Assembly: GCF_040958095.1 (NCBI RefSeq)
Contig: NC_091227.1
Location: 18,791,210 to 18,855,209 of the forward strand
DNA length: 64,000 nt
Source: Procambarus clarkii
Taxonomy: Eukaryota; Arthropoda; Malacostraca; Decapoda; Cambaridae
Direction of reading: 5' to 3'
Below the pieces are notes generated by a model, which saw nothing but the letters and a program-made list of their open reading frames with translations, had not been told where the DNA came from and ran no database searches. Shown here piece after piece: positions 11,556-23,665 of this stretch; positions within the stretch are counted from its first letter, which is position 1; every line of letters starts with the position of its first letter. Position numbers and translations under genes: made by a program.

Positions 11556-11790
11556 TGGTGAATTTTGGCGGGGAATTTTGAATTTTGGCGCTGAATTTTG
11601 AATTTTGGCGGGGAATTTTGAATTTTGGCGCTGAATTTTGAATTTTGGCGCTGAATTTTGAATTTTGGCGCTGAATTTTGAATTTTGGCGGGGAATTTTA
11701 AATTTTGGCGGAGAATTTTGAATTTTGGCGCTGAATTTTGAATTTTGGCGGTAAATTTTGAATTTTGGCGATGAATTTTGGCGGTAAAAA
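11556..11790. repeat. 20-bp minisatellite AATTTTGGCGSTGAATTTTG
   Basis: About eleven 20-base units alternating between ggcgctg and ggcgggg variants. On the minus strand it reads as PPKFKIPRQNSKF-like repeats, an artefact of the unit. Confidence 0.9.
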
Positions 11791-12236
11791 GAAAGGAATT
11801 GAAATCGAGATTTAGGGAGATTGTAGTGGGTGGAGGGAAGGGGTAAGGAGGGGTTGTGCATCAGGGGGTGATATGGGGGGGTTAGTAAGGGGGTTTGTGG
11901 GGGAAGATGTGCAAGAGTAGGGGCAGGGACTACAAGGTCACTTACCTAACACCCCTGACTCCTCCCCCACACCAGGACACTCCCCAGGTGTGGCTCACAG
12001 GTGACTGCCGAACAATTACACCTCAGGTACGGAATATTAATTAAACTTCCGCGTCCCGTCACCCTCTGCATCACGGAGTAATTAATTGACTTGAAAACGG
12101 CCTGGATGACCCCCTACTCCCCCCCCCCCTTCCCCCACGTCAAGTCCCCAGCAACCCCCAGAGTTGCAGGGGGGGGGGTCGGCCCCAGTGTTGCAGGGGG
12201 GTCTATCACACCTCAACGATGGTTCCCGGGGCGAAC
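11791..12236. other. Unique intergenic sequence
   Basis: No gene recognised; G-runs and C-runs at 12115-12200. Confidence 0.45.
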
Positions 12237-12842
12237 TTACTCTTTATAAAGGTCGAGGTTGAGTCGAAAATAGTTACATATTGATTGATGTTTTTTTTTA
12301 TACCCACCACAGCCCGGTTGGTCCGACACTCCTTGGAGAAAACTATCTAGTTTTCTCTTGAAGATGTCCACGGTTGTTCCGGCAATATTTCTTATGCTCG
12401 CTGGGAGGGTGTTGAACTGCCGCGGACCTCTGATGTTTATACAGTGTTCTCTGATTGTGCCTATGGCACCTCTGCTCTTCACTGGACCTCTGATGTTTAT
12501 ACAGTGTTCTCTGATTGTGCCTATGGCACCTCTGCTCTTCACTGGACCTCTGATGTTTATACAGTGTTCTCTGATTGTGCCTATGGCACCTCTGCTCTTC
12601 ACTGGACCTCTGATGTTTATACAGTGTTCTCTGATTGTGCCTATGGCACCTCTGCTCTTCACTGGACCTCTGATGTTTATACAGTGTTCTCTGATTGTGC
12701 CTATGGCACCTCTGCTCTTCACTGGACCTCTGATGTCTATACAGTGTTCTCTAATTGTGCCTATGACACCTCTGCTCTTCACTGGACCTCTGATGTTTAT
12801 ACAGTGTTCTCTGATTGTGCCTATGGCACCTCTGCTCTTCAC
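12237..12842 (-). pseudogene. LINE-A reverse transcriptase C-terminus with expanded 60-bp repeat
   Basis: A 201-residue minus-strand frame. Its C-terminal part (12237-12420) reads RQFNTLPASIRNIAGTTVDI, FKRKLDSFLQ and PDQPGCGG. This matches the LINE-A coding tails elsewhere and the usual end of CR1-like reverse transcriptases. The upstream part is seven 20-residue repeats (KSRGAIGTIREHCINIRGPV) produced by the 60-bp minisatellite. No catalytic reverse transcriptase motif is present, so this is a fragment. Confidence 0.65.
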
Positions 12843-12897
12843 TGGACCTCTGATGTTTATACAGTGTTCTCTAATTGTGCCTATGGCACCCCTGCTC
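12424..12897. repeat. 60-bp minisatellite, eight copies
   Basis: Eight units with exact 60-base period (acctctgatgtttatacagt, gttctctgattgtgcctatg, gcacctctgctcttcactgg). Most copies are identical; the sixth and eighth carry several changes. It sits inside the LINE-A coding tail and keeps its frame. Confidence 0.97.
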
Positions 12898-12977
12898 TTT
12901 CTTCACTGGTTCTATTCTGCATTTCCTTCCATGTCCAGTATTTTCCAGCGGCGATCCTTCAGGTAGTTGGCTCGTTA

Positions 12978-13243
12978 CCTTATCTTGAGGTTATCTTGAG
13001 ATGATTTCGGGGCTTAGCGTCCCTGCGGCCCGGTCCTCGACCAGGCCTCCTTTTTGTTACACATCCCCCAGGAAGCAGCCCGTAGGAGCTGTCTAACGCC
13101 CAGGTACCTATTTACTGCTAGGTGAACAAGGGCATCAGTGTGGAAGAAACTCTGCCCATTTGTTTCCGCCTCCACCGGGAATTGAACCCGGAACCTCAGG
13201 ACTACGAATCCGAAGCGCTGTCCACTCAGCTGTCACGTCCCTA
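12978..13243 (-). mobile_element. SINE-1 variant, full reverse copy
   Basis: Reverse tail ttatcttgaggttatcttga, the body, then the inverted head gggaattgaacccggaacct ... agcgctgtccactcagctg. It pairs with the variant copy at 1273-1537. Confidence 0.85.
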
Positions 13244-13764
13244 CGCCAATCAGACTTACATATATACTCGTTTTCCTCTTAGAAAATAGTCTGTATATAA
13301 TGTAATCTGTATAATGAGCTAGCGGGCGAGCCTCTTTCTCTTCAGCGTGACCGTTGACGGAAGTGACCGTTATAACTTTTAACTGTTAAGTCATCAGTTA
13401 TTTGGTCACGTTTGAGTTATTTCCACTTATAACTCCAGAAAAGTGAGTAGTGTCCGACTGTTGTCGCTGGACGAGCGCTTGTGTGCATGCCTGTCATTTC
13501 AACTTTTAATTGAAACGTCAAATAACGTCCCTGAGTTTAAACTTTTGAGCGACATTCAAGAACTTTAAATTTGAATTCGCCGGAGGACTCAAATGTTAGT
13601 TAGAGTTTGTATGTAAAGCAGGCAATTACAGGCTCGTATATGTATTGCATTTGCCTGTCATGAAATATATTTATGTTATCGTCCTACGGTTGTTACTGAC
13701 TGGTGGTGGTGATTTGGTAGTTTGGTGGTTAATGTGGTGATACTAGTTGCTTAACAGTGACTAT
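13244..13764. other. Unique intergenic sequence
   Basis: No gene or repeat family recognised. Confidence 0.45.
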
Positions 13765-14022
13765 GGGAGCCGGTCGACCGAGCGGACAGCACGCTGGACT
13801 TGTGATCCTGTGGTCCTGGGTTCGATCCCAGGCGCCAGCGAGAAACAATGGGCACTGTTTCTTTCACCCTATGCCCCCTGTTACCTAGCAGTAAAATAGG
13901 TACCTGGGTGTTAGTCAGCTGTCACGGGCTGCTTCCTGGGGGTGGAGGCCTGGTCGAGGACCGGGCCGCGGGGACGCTAAAAAAAAAAGCCCCCGAAATC
14001 ATCTCTAGATAACCTCTAGATA
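13765..14022 (+). mobile_element. SINE-1 full copy
   Basis: Head ggagccggtcgaccgagcgg, box B ggttcgatcccagg, body, an A-run at 13979-13988 and tail atctctagataacctctaga. Confidence 0.88.
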
Positions 14023-14401
14023 TAGATATCGACTGTATTTCTGTATTGCTTTTATGACCTGGCTTTGTGTGTGTGTTGAGGAAGTTAGCCAATACTGTCT
14101 CTGCCTTACAGGGCGTTCCTGTCTTACAGTGTCTTATCTTGTCAACCTAGACACTTACAGTGTCTAGGTTGTCTTATCTTGTGACTGCCTTGTCTTGCTT
14201 CGGGAGTGTCCCAGCCACGCTGCCTCCATCACGGTCTGATCCATCACACTGTTGGGGGACACACATACGCGCACTCTGTCCGAGGAATCACTGTTAGATT
14301 GACTGAAGACACCTCCTAAGGAGGTATTTCCTTTTGATTACAATAGGGGTGTGTGTGTGTTTAGCAGCTAAGTTAAGCTGTCCCTCTCTTGTCAGGGAGT
14401 T

Positions 14402-14402
<1 letters not shown>
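14023..14402. other. Unique intergenic sequence
   Basis: No gene seen. A short direct repeat (acagtgtct / aggttgtcttatcttgt) lies at 14128-14182. Confidence 0.45.

Positions 14403-14488
<86 letters not shown>
14403..14488. repeat. (CA)n microsatellite
   Basis: About 86 bases of pure ca. Unlike the tracts at 5.4, 7.5 and 8.7 kb it has no LINE-B end beside it. Confidence 0.95.
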
Positions 14489-14491
<3 letters not shown>

Positions 14492-14840
14492 TGCATGTTG
14501 TCCTACTCAACCACGCTGCCCTGCTTGCAGGAGTGGGTTCAGGGGCCCGTTTCCTGCCGGACAGGAAATCTTAGCGCCCTCCTTCCCCTCCTCCTTGGCG
14601 TGACTGAGAAGCATCTTTCATCTCCGGGGAAGTCTCTCACGGGAGCCCTCATGATGCTCAGAGGCTTCTGTCATTGGGTAGCGCTAGAAGGAATTGTCAC
14701 GGTCATGTAATCACCGGGAGTCGCTTCCTCCTGAATATTACGTTAGCAAAGACTTACCTGTGAGCGGCGAAGTTGTTGGACCCGGTCCGTCCGTTCCAGA
14801 TGCCCCAACGGATATAAAATGATGTATATTCAAACGATCG
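14489..14840. other. Unique intergenic sequence
   Basis: Nothing recognised beyond a short frame with no family resemblance. Confidence 0.4.
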
Positions 14841-14980
14841 CCCCCAGGGCCATGTAGAGCGTCTCAGGGTCATTTAGGGCGCCACAGGGCCATGCAGAGC
14901 GCCCCAGGGCCATGCAGAGCGCCCCAGGGCCATGCAGAGCGCCCCAGGGCCATGCAGAGCGCCCCAGAGCCATGCAGGGC
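14841..14980. repeat. 20-bp minisatellite, about seven copies
   Basis: Unit gggccatgcagagcgcccca; the first two copies are degenerate. Confidence 0.9.
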
Positions 14981-15282
14981 GGATGAGAGAGGGTCGGAGC
15001 ACCGCAAAAGAAGCGTGCGGCTTACTCGGCCGCATGTTGTGAAGGATAATGCGTCGCGCGCTTGTACAGACACGAATCTCTACGCGCTCATCACGCCTCA
15101 TCACATACGCACATCACCGTGTGCGTTTATTACGCACGAGTGTGTGTGTGTGTGTTACTAGCCGGACGCACCGGACACGCATGAAGGCACATGTACCTTG
15201 TGCGCTCTTACCTGCCCGCACAGGTAAATGACCACCTCCTGTGCACGAGGACTGATCGCCCTAGCTATGATGTACGCTGTAC

Positions 15283-15640
15283 ATTGTACCGTAGCTCCTG
15301 TACCGTAGCTCCTGTACCGTAGCTCCTGTACAGTAGCTCCTGTACCGTAGCTCCTGTACCGTAGCTCCTGTACCGTAGCTCCTGTACCGTTGCTCCTGTA
15401 CCGTAGCTCCTGTACCGTAGCTCCTGTACCGTAGCTCCTGTACCGTAGCTCCTGTACCGTAGCTCCTGTACCGTAGCTCCTGTACCGTAGCTCCTGTACC
15501 GTAGCTCCTGTACCGTAGCTCCTGTACCGTTGCTCCTGTACCGTAGCTCCTGTACCGTAGCTCCTGTACCGTAGCTCCTGTACCGTAGCTCCTGTACCCT
15601 AGCTCCTGTACCGTAGCTCCTGTACCGTAGCTCCTGTAGT
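15283..15640. repeat. 14-bp minisatellite, about 25 copies
   Basis: Unit gtaccgtagctcct with rare point changes. Minus-strand frames read as YRSYGTGATVQEL-type repeats only. Confidence 0.95.
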
Positions 15641-15845
15641 AGAGAGAGAGTATACTGTCAACATTTAAGATACAATTCTCAGAGTGGGACGGAGCCACGG
15701 GATAGGAGGACTGAGGACCCCCGTAAACCAAAGTTAGTTACTTTCACTCATTATGCACCCCATACCCATCGTGCGGACGGTAGTGGAGACGGCTACAGAC
15801 ACACACTAATGGACTTGACGGAAGTAGACATCGTAGACAGTTACA

Positions 15846-16208
15846 ATAGATAGACACGATACAGCCCAGATAGACACGATACAGCCCAGATAGACACGAT
15901 ACAGCCCAGATAGACACGATACAGCCCAGATAGACACGATACAGCCCAGATAGACACGATACAGCCCAGATAGACACGATACAGCCCAGATAGACACGAT
16001 ACAGCCCAGATAGACACGATACAGCCCAGATAGACACGATACATGCCAGATAGACACGATACAGCCCAGATAGACACGATACATGCCAGATAGACACGAT
16101 ACAGCCCAGATAGACACGATACAGCCCAGATAGACACGATACAGCCCAGATAGACACGATACAGCCCAGATAGACACGATACAGCCCAGATAGACACGAT
16201 ACAGCCCA
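15846..16208. repeat. 20-bp minisatellite, about 18 copies
   Basis: Unit agatagacacgatacagccc; two copies carry atgcc in place of agccc. The array ends where a LINE-B end fragment begins (16205-16276). Confidence 0.95.
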
Positions 16209-16276
16209 ATAGGCTTGGAAACTTGCGCTCCGGTGGATTGAAAATTGAGAGGTGGGAGGAAAGAGTTGAAGCTCAA
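16205..16276 (+). mobile_element. LINE-B 3' end, diverged fragment
   Basis: Diverged match to aataggctcaggaacctgta ... gattgacggttgagaggcggg ... agctcaaccc. Confidence 0.5.
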
Positions 16277-16650
16277 CCCTTGCTGTTGTTGTTGTAGAGT
16301 TAGCTAGCTGTTTGGAACAACACGTTGTAAGTAGCACGGTCTATGGTGATCCCGAATGAACCCCGCAAAGGGACTTAGTTAAGGTTGGCGGTGGTGGAGC
16401 ATGTGTGGTGGATGTGACACCAGCCCCATGCCAGGGATTATCCCTAATCCAGCCCCCCCCCCCCTACACCCCCACCCCATCATCCCTACACCCCCCTCCC
16501 CAAACCCCCCATCTTGTTCGTCTCCTCAGACACTTCCTTCATTACTTTTTTTCTCACTTCCTCCTTCTCTTCCCTTCTTTCCTTTCCCAAACTTTATTTC
16601 CTGTTACCTTCCCTACCTATTACCTCCCTTATTGTTGTTATAGATTCGGG
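16277..16650. other. Unique and C-rich intergenic sequence
   Basis: No gene seen; pyrimidine-rich at 16450-16630. Confidence 0.45.
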
Positions 16651-16735
16651 TTACCTTGCGATGATTTCGGGGCTTAGCGTCCCCGCGGCCCGGTCCTCGA
16701 CCAGGCCTCCTGGTTGCTGGACTGGTCAATCAGGC
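16651..16735 (-). mobile_element. SINE-1 tail fragment, reverse
   Basis: ttaccttgcgatgatttcgg through ggtcctcgaccaggcctcctgg. Confidence 0.78.
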
Positions 16736-17186
16736 TGTTAGACGCGGCTGCTCGCAGCCTGACGTATGAGTCACAGCCTGGTTGATCAGGTATCCTTTGG
16801 AGGTGGCTATTGGAACAGAATGTTCATGTATCACGGGCTGTGATGTATCCATGTGTCGTTATGTATTTTGTCTCCCTCCCTCCCTCTCCCTCTCTCCATC
16901 ACCCCTCCCTCCCTCTCTCCCTCCATCAGCCTCTCCACTCTTCTCAGGAAGATGGAGATTTTTCTTCAATAGCCGCGAGGTCTGTTTTGCCATCCAAGCC
17001 GGAAATTGAGAGGAAATAATCAGAAGGAGGCTTTTCCAGCGCACGCGCGTGTGTGTGTTTGCGTGAGTGTTTGTGTGTGTCGTCATCTGTTTATGGCTGC
17101 AGGAGCCACCAGTTATTTTTCCCACTCTGTTGCTTAGTGTAGTCTATCGATGTATTTAGGTTAGTACATGCCATTGATATCTACTC
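16736..17186. other. Unique intergenic sequence
   Basis: No gene seen; CT-rich at 16870-16940 and a GT-rich patch at 17040-17080. Confidence 0.45.
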
Positions 17187-18179
<993 letters not shown>

Positions 18180-18392
18180 TCCCGTGGACATCTTCAAGAG
18201 GAAACTAGATTGTTTCCTCCAAGGAGTTCCGGACCAACCGGGCTGTGGTGGGTATGTGGGCCTGCGGGCCGCTCCAAGCAACAGCCTAGTGGACCAAACT
18301 CTCACAAGTCGAGCCTGGCCTCGGGCCGGGCTTGGGGAGTAGAAGAACTCCCAGAACCCCATCAACCAGGTATCAACCAGGTATCATACTCT
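18180..18392 (+). mobile_element. LINE-A 3' end fragment
   Basis: Coding tail VDIFKRKLDCFLQGVPDQPG, then the complete LINE-A 3' UTR, ending with two atcaaccaggt units. It is the clearest single copy in the window. Confidence 0.75.
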
Positions 18393-18434
18393 TTAGTGTG
18401 TTTGGTACCTCAAACTCTGGCTCCCCGGGCAGCC

Positions 18435-18500
18435 CTTCCACGTTGAGAGGCGGGACCAAAGAGCCAGAGCTCAACCCCCGCAAACACAACTTGGTGAGTA
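18435..18500 (+). mobile_element. LINE-B 3' end fragment
   Basis: acgttgagaggcgggaccaa, agagccagagctcaaccccc, ending acttggtgagtac. Confidence 0.65.
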
Positions 18501-18644
18501 CGTTTCTTTGTCGCCTCGACCCCTCCTCCAGTCTTCCTTCCTCTCCTCTGTTCCTTTAGCGGTATCTCTCCCTTCATGCCTTTCCCACTCTTTCCTTCTC
18601 GTCCTATCCTGTGAACCTTTCATCTTCCTCCCCTCCTCCTACCA

Positions 18645-18835
18645 ACCACTTGGGTTGGACGGTAGAGTGACGGTCTCGCTTCATGCAGGTCGGCGTTCAA
18701 TCCCCGACCGTCCAAGAGGGTGGGTACCATTCATTCCCTCCTCGTCCCATCCCAAATCCTTATCCTGAGCGCTCCAAGTGCTATATAGTCGTAATGGCTT
18801 GGCGCTTTCCCCTGATAAATAAATTAAAATCCCCC
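18645..18835 (+). mobile_element. SINE-3 copy
   Basis: Begins accaaccacttgggttggac, with tRNA-like boxes around 18660-18705 (ggtagagtgacggtctcgct, gttcaatccccgaccgtcc). It then has the body cccatcccaaatccttatcc and gtcgtaatggcttggcgctt. Other copies are at 22945-23222 (reverse) and 58228-58345. Confidence 0.65.
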
Positions 18836-18887
18836 CCCCCACTTTATCAGCCTGATCAGCTTCTTATGGTCGATCAACTGGGTTGTT

Positions 18888-19128
18888 ATCTTGAGATTCT
18901 TGAGAAGATTTCGGGGTTTAGTGTCCCCGCGGCCCGCTCCTCGACCAGGCCTCCACCCCCAGGAAGCAGCCCGTGACAGCTGACTAACACCCAGGTACCT
19001 ATTTTACTGCTAAGTAACAGGGGCTTAGGGTGAAAGAAACTCTACCCATTGTTTCTCGCCGACGCCCGGGATTGAACCCGGGACCACAGGATCACAAGTC
19101 CAGCGTGCTGTCCACTCAGCCGACCGGC
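18888..19128 (-). mobile_element. SINE-1 full reverse copy
   Basis: Reverse tail, body and inverted head (gggattgaacccgggaccac ... cactcagccgaccggct). Confidence 0.88.
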
Positions 19129-19319
19129 TGTGACTTATAAGTCAGACTGCGAACAGTGGCTTCTAACAGCCTATTTGACTTGACTACCAACCAGAAAGCT
19201 TCAGCAGAGACCGGGCCACGGGGACGTTGATCCAAGGAAACATCACAAGATACACGTCCCTTTGATTATCTGTCAACGCTGCTTGAGTGGATGGGATGGC
19301 CCTTTACTTCTCCTACACG

Positions 19320-19683
19320 TTACTGGAGGATAGAGAGGGTTAGAGGGGAGACATGATTACCACCTATAAAATTATCAGAGGAATTGGCAGGATAAAGACA
19401 GACTAGTTAGCACGGGTGGTACACGAACAAGGGGACACAGGTGGAAACTTAGTACCCAGATGAGCCATAGAGGCCTTAGAAAGACTTGTTAGGAGTCAGA
19501 GTAGTTAACAAATGGAATGCATTAGGCAGTGATGTGGTGGAGGCTGACTCCATACACAGCTTCAAGTGTAGATATGATAAGAGCCCAGTAGGCTCAGGAA
19601 CCTGTACACCAGTTGATTGACGGTTGAGAGGCGGGACCAAAGAGCCGAAGCTCAATCTCCACAAGCACAACTAGGTGAGTACT
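19320..19683 (+). mobile_element. LINE-B reverse transcriptase C-terminus and 3' UTR
   Basis: Decayed coding sequence (frames switch) giving GDMITTYKIIRGI, then VVNKWNALGSDVVEADSIHS-like words, followed by the 3' UTR ending cacaactaggtgagtac. It resembles the last ~100 residues of CR1-like LINE reverse transcriptases. Confidence 0.7.
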
Positions 19684-20250
19684 AGTACCCAGTAGATGTT
19701 GTGGTAGGAAGGGAGGTGGAAGGACCCTTGCCCACTGCAGATCGATACTCATCAAAGAACTCACCGCCATGGCACTAGACCTTTCTGGGGTTGGTGGTGG
19801 TGGGGGGAGGAGTAAAGAGGAAAAGTTGTAGAAATGTAGAATATAGTGTGATAGTGAGAGGTATGACAGCAGGCGGGCTGTCCGCCTTGCTGACACCATG
19901 TCAGCATATAATTTGTAAATACCTGCTTGATGGGGTTCTGGGAGTTCCTATTGCTGAACTGACACACAAATGAACACACAAATGGTGTGTTGGCAGCTAA
20001 GCTGGCTCCCTTTTGTCAGGGAGCTGTGAGTGTGTGAGAGGTTCTTCACATGTGTTTCACCATATATGTCTATAGATGAGTCCTGTGTACTTACATACTC
20101 AGATGCCCTGTTTTAGGGTCTTATTTATTATTATTAATAATAATTAAACATTATTATTAACCCTATTTTAAGGGGAGAGGAGTTTTGGTCAGTATTACCT
20201 CTAGGAATTATGTGTTATGGGGGCTTGGTTCCGATCGAATTAATTCAAGC
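19684..20250. other. Unique intergenic sequence
   Basis: A short reverse LINE-A scrap (tgcttgatggggttctggga) lies at 19922-19948 and a ttattaat-rich patch at 20125-20160. No gene seen. Confidence 0.45.
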
Positions 20251-20606
20251 TCTTGGGCCACCAACTGTGGGAGTGGGGCGTCTCATCTTGGGCCACCAGC
20301 TGTGGGAGTGGGGCGTCTCATCTTGGGCCACCAGCTGTGGGAGTGGGGCGTCTCATCTTGGGCCACCAGCTGTGGGAGTGGGGCGTCTCATCTTGGGCCA
20401 CCAGCTGTGGGAGTGGGGCGTCTCATCTTGGGCCACCAGCTGTGGGAGTGGGGCGTCTCATCTTGGGCCACCAGCTGTGGGAGTGGGGCGTCTCATCTTG
20501 GGCCACCAGCTGTGGGAGTGGGGCGTCTCATCTTGGGCCACCAGCTGTGGGAGTGGGGCGTCTCATCTTGGGCCACCAGCTGTGGGAGTGGGGCGTCTCA
20601 TCTTGG
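20251..20606. repeat. 35-bp minisatellite, ten copies
   Basis: Unit begins cttgggccaccagctgtggg and continues agtggggcgtctcat. Copies after the first are essentially identical. The period is not a multiple of three, so all frames rotate through the same peptide; it is not a gene. Confidence 0.97.
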
Positions 20607-20969
20607 AGTAATGTTTCTAACATTGGGTCCTCTAACATTAGGATGGTGTTCCACACCCTGGTGGCTTGGTGCTGTAGTCTGGTGTTTAGTGGTTGTGTGT
20701 TCAGGAGTCGCTTACCTTTACTGTTATGGTCTCTCGTGAGGGCCAGAGTGCCACCGGCACTGATACACAGGTTACGGCTCTTATAGTGGCACTGGAGCTC
20801 ACGGTAGTGGCCCTGACTGCCACACACTGCCAGTTACTTGCAGCCCCATTTGCTTAACCTATTGGTTGACTGTGGTACGGACATAACTTCCTCGGATTTT
20901 GATAATACAGTTTGGGCTGAGAGTTGTACCTGTGGGTAAGGTGTTTCCTTCAGTGGCTGATGGTCTAAA

Positions 20970-21054
20970 CATATCTGTACACCAGTAGATTGACGGTTAA
21001 ATGGCGGGACCAAAGAGCCAGAGCTCAACCCCCGCAAGCACAACTAGGTGAGTG
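20970..21054 (+). mobile_element. LINE-B 3' end fragment
   Basis: Starts at ctgtacaccagtagattgac and ends cacaactaggtgagtgg. Confidence 0.65.
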
Positions 21055-21815
21055 GACATCTTGTACTAGTGACATTTTCTCCCGCTCATTCACCTACCCT
21101 TCTCTACCTCTCTCTCTCTCTCCTTCCCTTCATTTCCCTTCTCTCGCAGGCTCGAGGGGAGGGCTGGATAAAAGTGAGGGAAGGAAGGAAGGGTAAGAGT
21201 AGTCAGTTTGCAGGAGGGAAGGACGTGGGTAAGAGCTTCCCCCCCATCTTTTTTACCTTAGTGTTACCCCTCTTCCGTTCTCCCTCCTCTTCTCCCTCTT
21301 CAATCTCTCTCTCTCTCACTTTCCTTTCGCCTCCCTCCCCCCTCCCCCTTCCCACTTACACCTGTCCCTCCTGTCCTCTCCCAGGGCTACCTCTCCCACC
21401 TGTCCTCTCCCTCCTGTCCTCTCCCACGGTCACCTCACCCTCCTGGGCCCCGCCTCTGGTCCACCACCAACACACTTCTCCCCCGCCAAAGTCATGTGGT
21501 TTTTCCTGTTGATTGAAACTGTTCCTCTTTTTACGGGTAATTGTAAGCTTTTGTATGTGAAGGTTTTGTTCATTGTAAATGTAAATTTGTTCCCATTTCT
21601 TTTTTCTGTTTCAAAGGATTTTTTTTGTAACCAATATACGTTTGTGTCTATTGTATGTGGATAGTTTTTTCCCGCCATTTTTGGTGCCCTGCGTGTATAA
21701 ATGGAGGCTTTAAATTGAGTTTGCTCTCAGTCCTGTAGCACGACCTGGGGCGGCTGCCAGCCTTTGTAGGTGGTATTGGTGGGGTCACTTTGCCCTAGGG
21801 TAATCCAGGGTGATG
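21055..21815. other. Pyrimidine-rich and unique intergenic sequence
   Basis: CT-rich from 21085 to 21480, then AT-rich. No gene recognised. Confidence 0.45.
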
Positions 21816-22010
21816 TTGGCGAGGTGTGGTGGTGGTGGTGGTCGTGTGGTGGTGGTGGTGGTCGTGGGATGGTGGTGGTCGTCGTCGTGGGATGGTGGTG
21901 GTGTGGTGGTGTTTGGCAGGTGGTGGTGGTGGTGGTCGTGTGGTGGTGGTGGTGGTCGTGGGATGGTGGTGGTCGTCGTCGTAGGATGGTGGTGGTGGGG
22001 ATGTGGTGGA
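21816..22010. repeat. (GGT)n tract with TCG interruptions
   Basis: Trinucleotide repeat giving poly-V/W/G or poly-H/T/P frames; not a gene. Confidence 0.9.
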
Positions 22011-22095
22011 ATAATTTTGGGGTAGTCCCTGTAGTCATGTTGTTTGTTTCCATACTTGCTATCGCTTGACTTGCACAACTCAGCAACCTTCCTTT

Positions 22096-22142
22096 GGGGA
22101 GTAGAAGAACTCCCAGAACCCCATCAAGCAGGTATCAAGCAG
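22096..22142 (+). mobile_element. LINE-A extreme 3' end
   Basis: ggggagtagaagaactccca, gaaccccatcaagcaggta. Confidence 0.6.
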
Positions 22143-22944
22143 TTCCTGCGTGTTGACCCTTCCCTCCATCCTCCCTGCTACCCCAACATTGACAGCCTCA
22201 TGTTGCTCCTGTTAAAGCGGCCTTCCTACCTACCTTCCACCTGGCTGAGTCTGCCTGTTGTCTGCCCGTAAAGCTCCCTACCTACTGCCTGTCTGCCAGC
22301 CTGACGGAGTCTCCTGGACCCTCCTTCACATAGCTTTCTTTTTCTCAGTGGTCAGCTCCGGTGGTCTCCTCCCCTCACTGCACTTAGTCGGCCATTAGTG
22401 CTTTTTTGGCAGTAATACCTGGAGTTAGTTTCCTCTTTCTCTGCTTTTCCTGGTTTACTTCCAGCCCGTGGAAGGCTTTGAGTGTATTATCCTGAGCCGC
22501 TTGGGCTCAGAGACAGGTATTTGAGGTGTCAGAATAAATAAAGTCAGAAGCCACTTGTCCCACAGTATGTAGGCCTATTGCTTTTGTCAGTCCAGTGTAA
22601 CTAGGCCTAACCCAGGCCCGCCCAGGGTTAGCTCACTGTACTCACCTAATTGTGGTTGCGGGGGTTGAGCTCTGGCTCTTTGGTCCCGCCTCTCAACTGA
22701 CAGGCGGGACACCTAACCTTCCCTTTGCTAATATCTTTCTCAACGGGTCTGAAATGTAGAAAAGGACTACTGTGCTATTTTGCAGACTTAAAATACATAT
22801 GCACCCTGGAGCATATGTGTTTTATATGTATATGTATATATGCATATGTATCTCCCAGGTCTAGTTCAACTTCATCGTTTTGGCTTGCAAATTTGGCTGT
22901 TGTGTCATCACGGTGAGTAATACTTCTGTGAGTATGGGGTGCAT
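22143..22944. other. Intergenic with LINE-B scrap
   Basis: A reverse LINE-B end lies at 22637-22703 (gtactcacctaattgtggtt ... cctctcaactgacagg). The rest is unique; no gene recognised. Confidence 0.5.
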
Positions 22945-23222
22945 ACGCAAGAGGGAGGGAATTATCAGGAGAGTGCGCCAAGCCGTTACGACTATATAGC
23001 ACTGGGAAGGGGGTCAGGATAAGGGTTTACGGGCTATTCATGCCCGTGCCACCTCTTGAGTGGCTTAATCTTTATCAATCAATCAGGACAAGGATTTGGG
23101 ATGGGACCGGGGGAAAAAGGAATGGTGCCCAACCACTTATGGACGGTCGGGGGATTGAACGCCGACCTGCATGAAGCGAGACCGTCGCTCTACCGTCCAG
23201 CCCAAGTGGTTGGTACATACGC
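22945..23222 (-). mobile_element. SINE-3 reverse, interrupted by another repeat
   Basis: Reverse body at 22945-23020 and reverse head at 23150-23218 (gattgaacgccgacctgcat, ccagcccaagtggttgg). They are separated by the ttcatgcccgtgccacctct repeat (23037-23090), suggesting an insertion into the SINE. Confidence 0.6.
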
Positions 23223-23397
23223 AAGAGATACTAAACACTTTATTCTGTGCAACTCATTTAAAATTGTTATTGTGAAGTTGTTGATGTGTTGATCACAGGA
23301 AAAGTTTTCAAGTGCTTGAAAACCAAACTATAAATCACAAAGGATTTTTTGTTATTAACTCATTTAGGTACGTGTGTATTTGTGCGGCTGCCTTAGA

Positions 23398-23665
23398 CAG
23401 TGCCCGTGGCGCAGTGGTAAGTCACTCGCCCTGCGCTTCGCCAGCGATTTGGTTTGGGTTCGAATCCTGGCCGGGGAGGATTGCCTAGGCGCCGGTCCTT
23501 AACTGTAGCCTCTGTTCACCCAGCAGTGAATGGGTACCTGGTTGTTAAACGATTTGGCGGGTCGTATTCCAGGGAAAATGGATTCCAAGTATTAAGTACT
23601 TGCCCGAAAAGCTATGCGTATTAGTGGCTGTACAAGAATGTAAGAACTTGTCTTGTAAGAACTCT
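23398..23665 (+). mobile_element. SINE-2 full copy
   Basis: tRNA-like head gtggcgcagtggtaagtcac with box B gggttcgaatcctgg. The body is cccagcagtgaatgggtacc and cgggtcgtattccagggaa, the end ttgcccgaaaagctatgcgt, then gtacaagaatgtaag. A reverse copy with a poly(A) tail is at 42144-42431. Confidence 0.82.

Noticed and set aside
15744-16337. 197-residue minus-strand frame with YRVYLGCIVSIWAVSCLSG repeats
   Set aside because: It is the 20-bp minisatellite rotating through three phases, open in several frames at once.
20185-20786. Overlapping frames of 133-184 residues
   Set aside because: The 35-bp minisatellite yields the same peptide in all three frames; this is not selection for coding.
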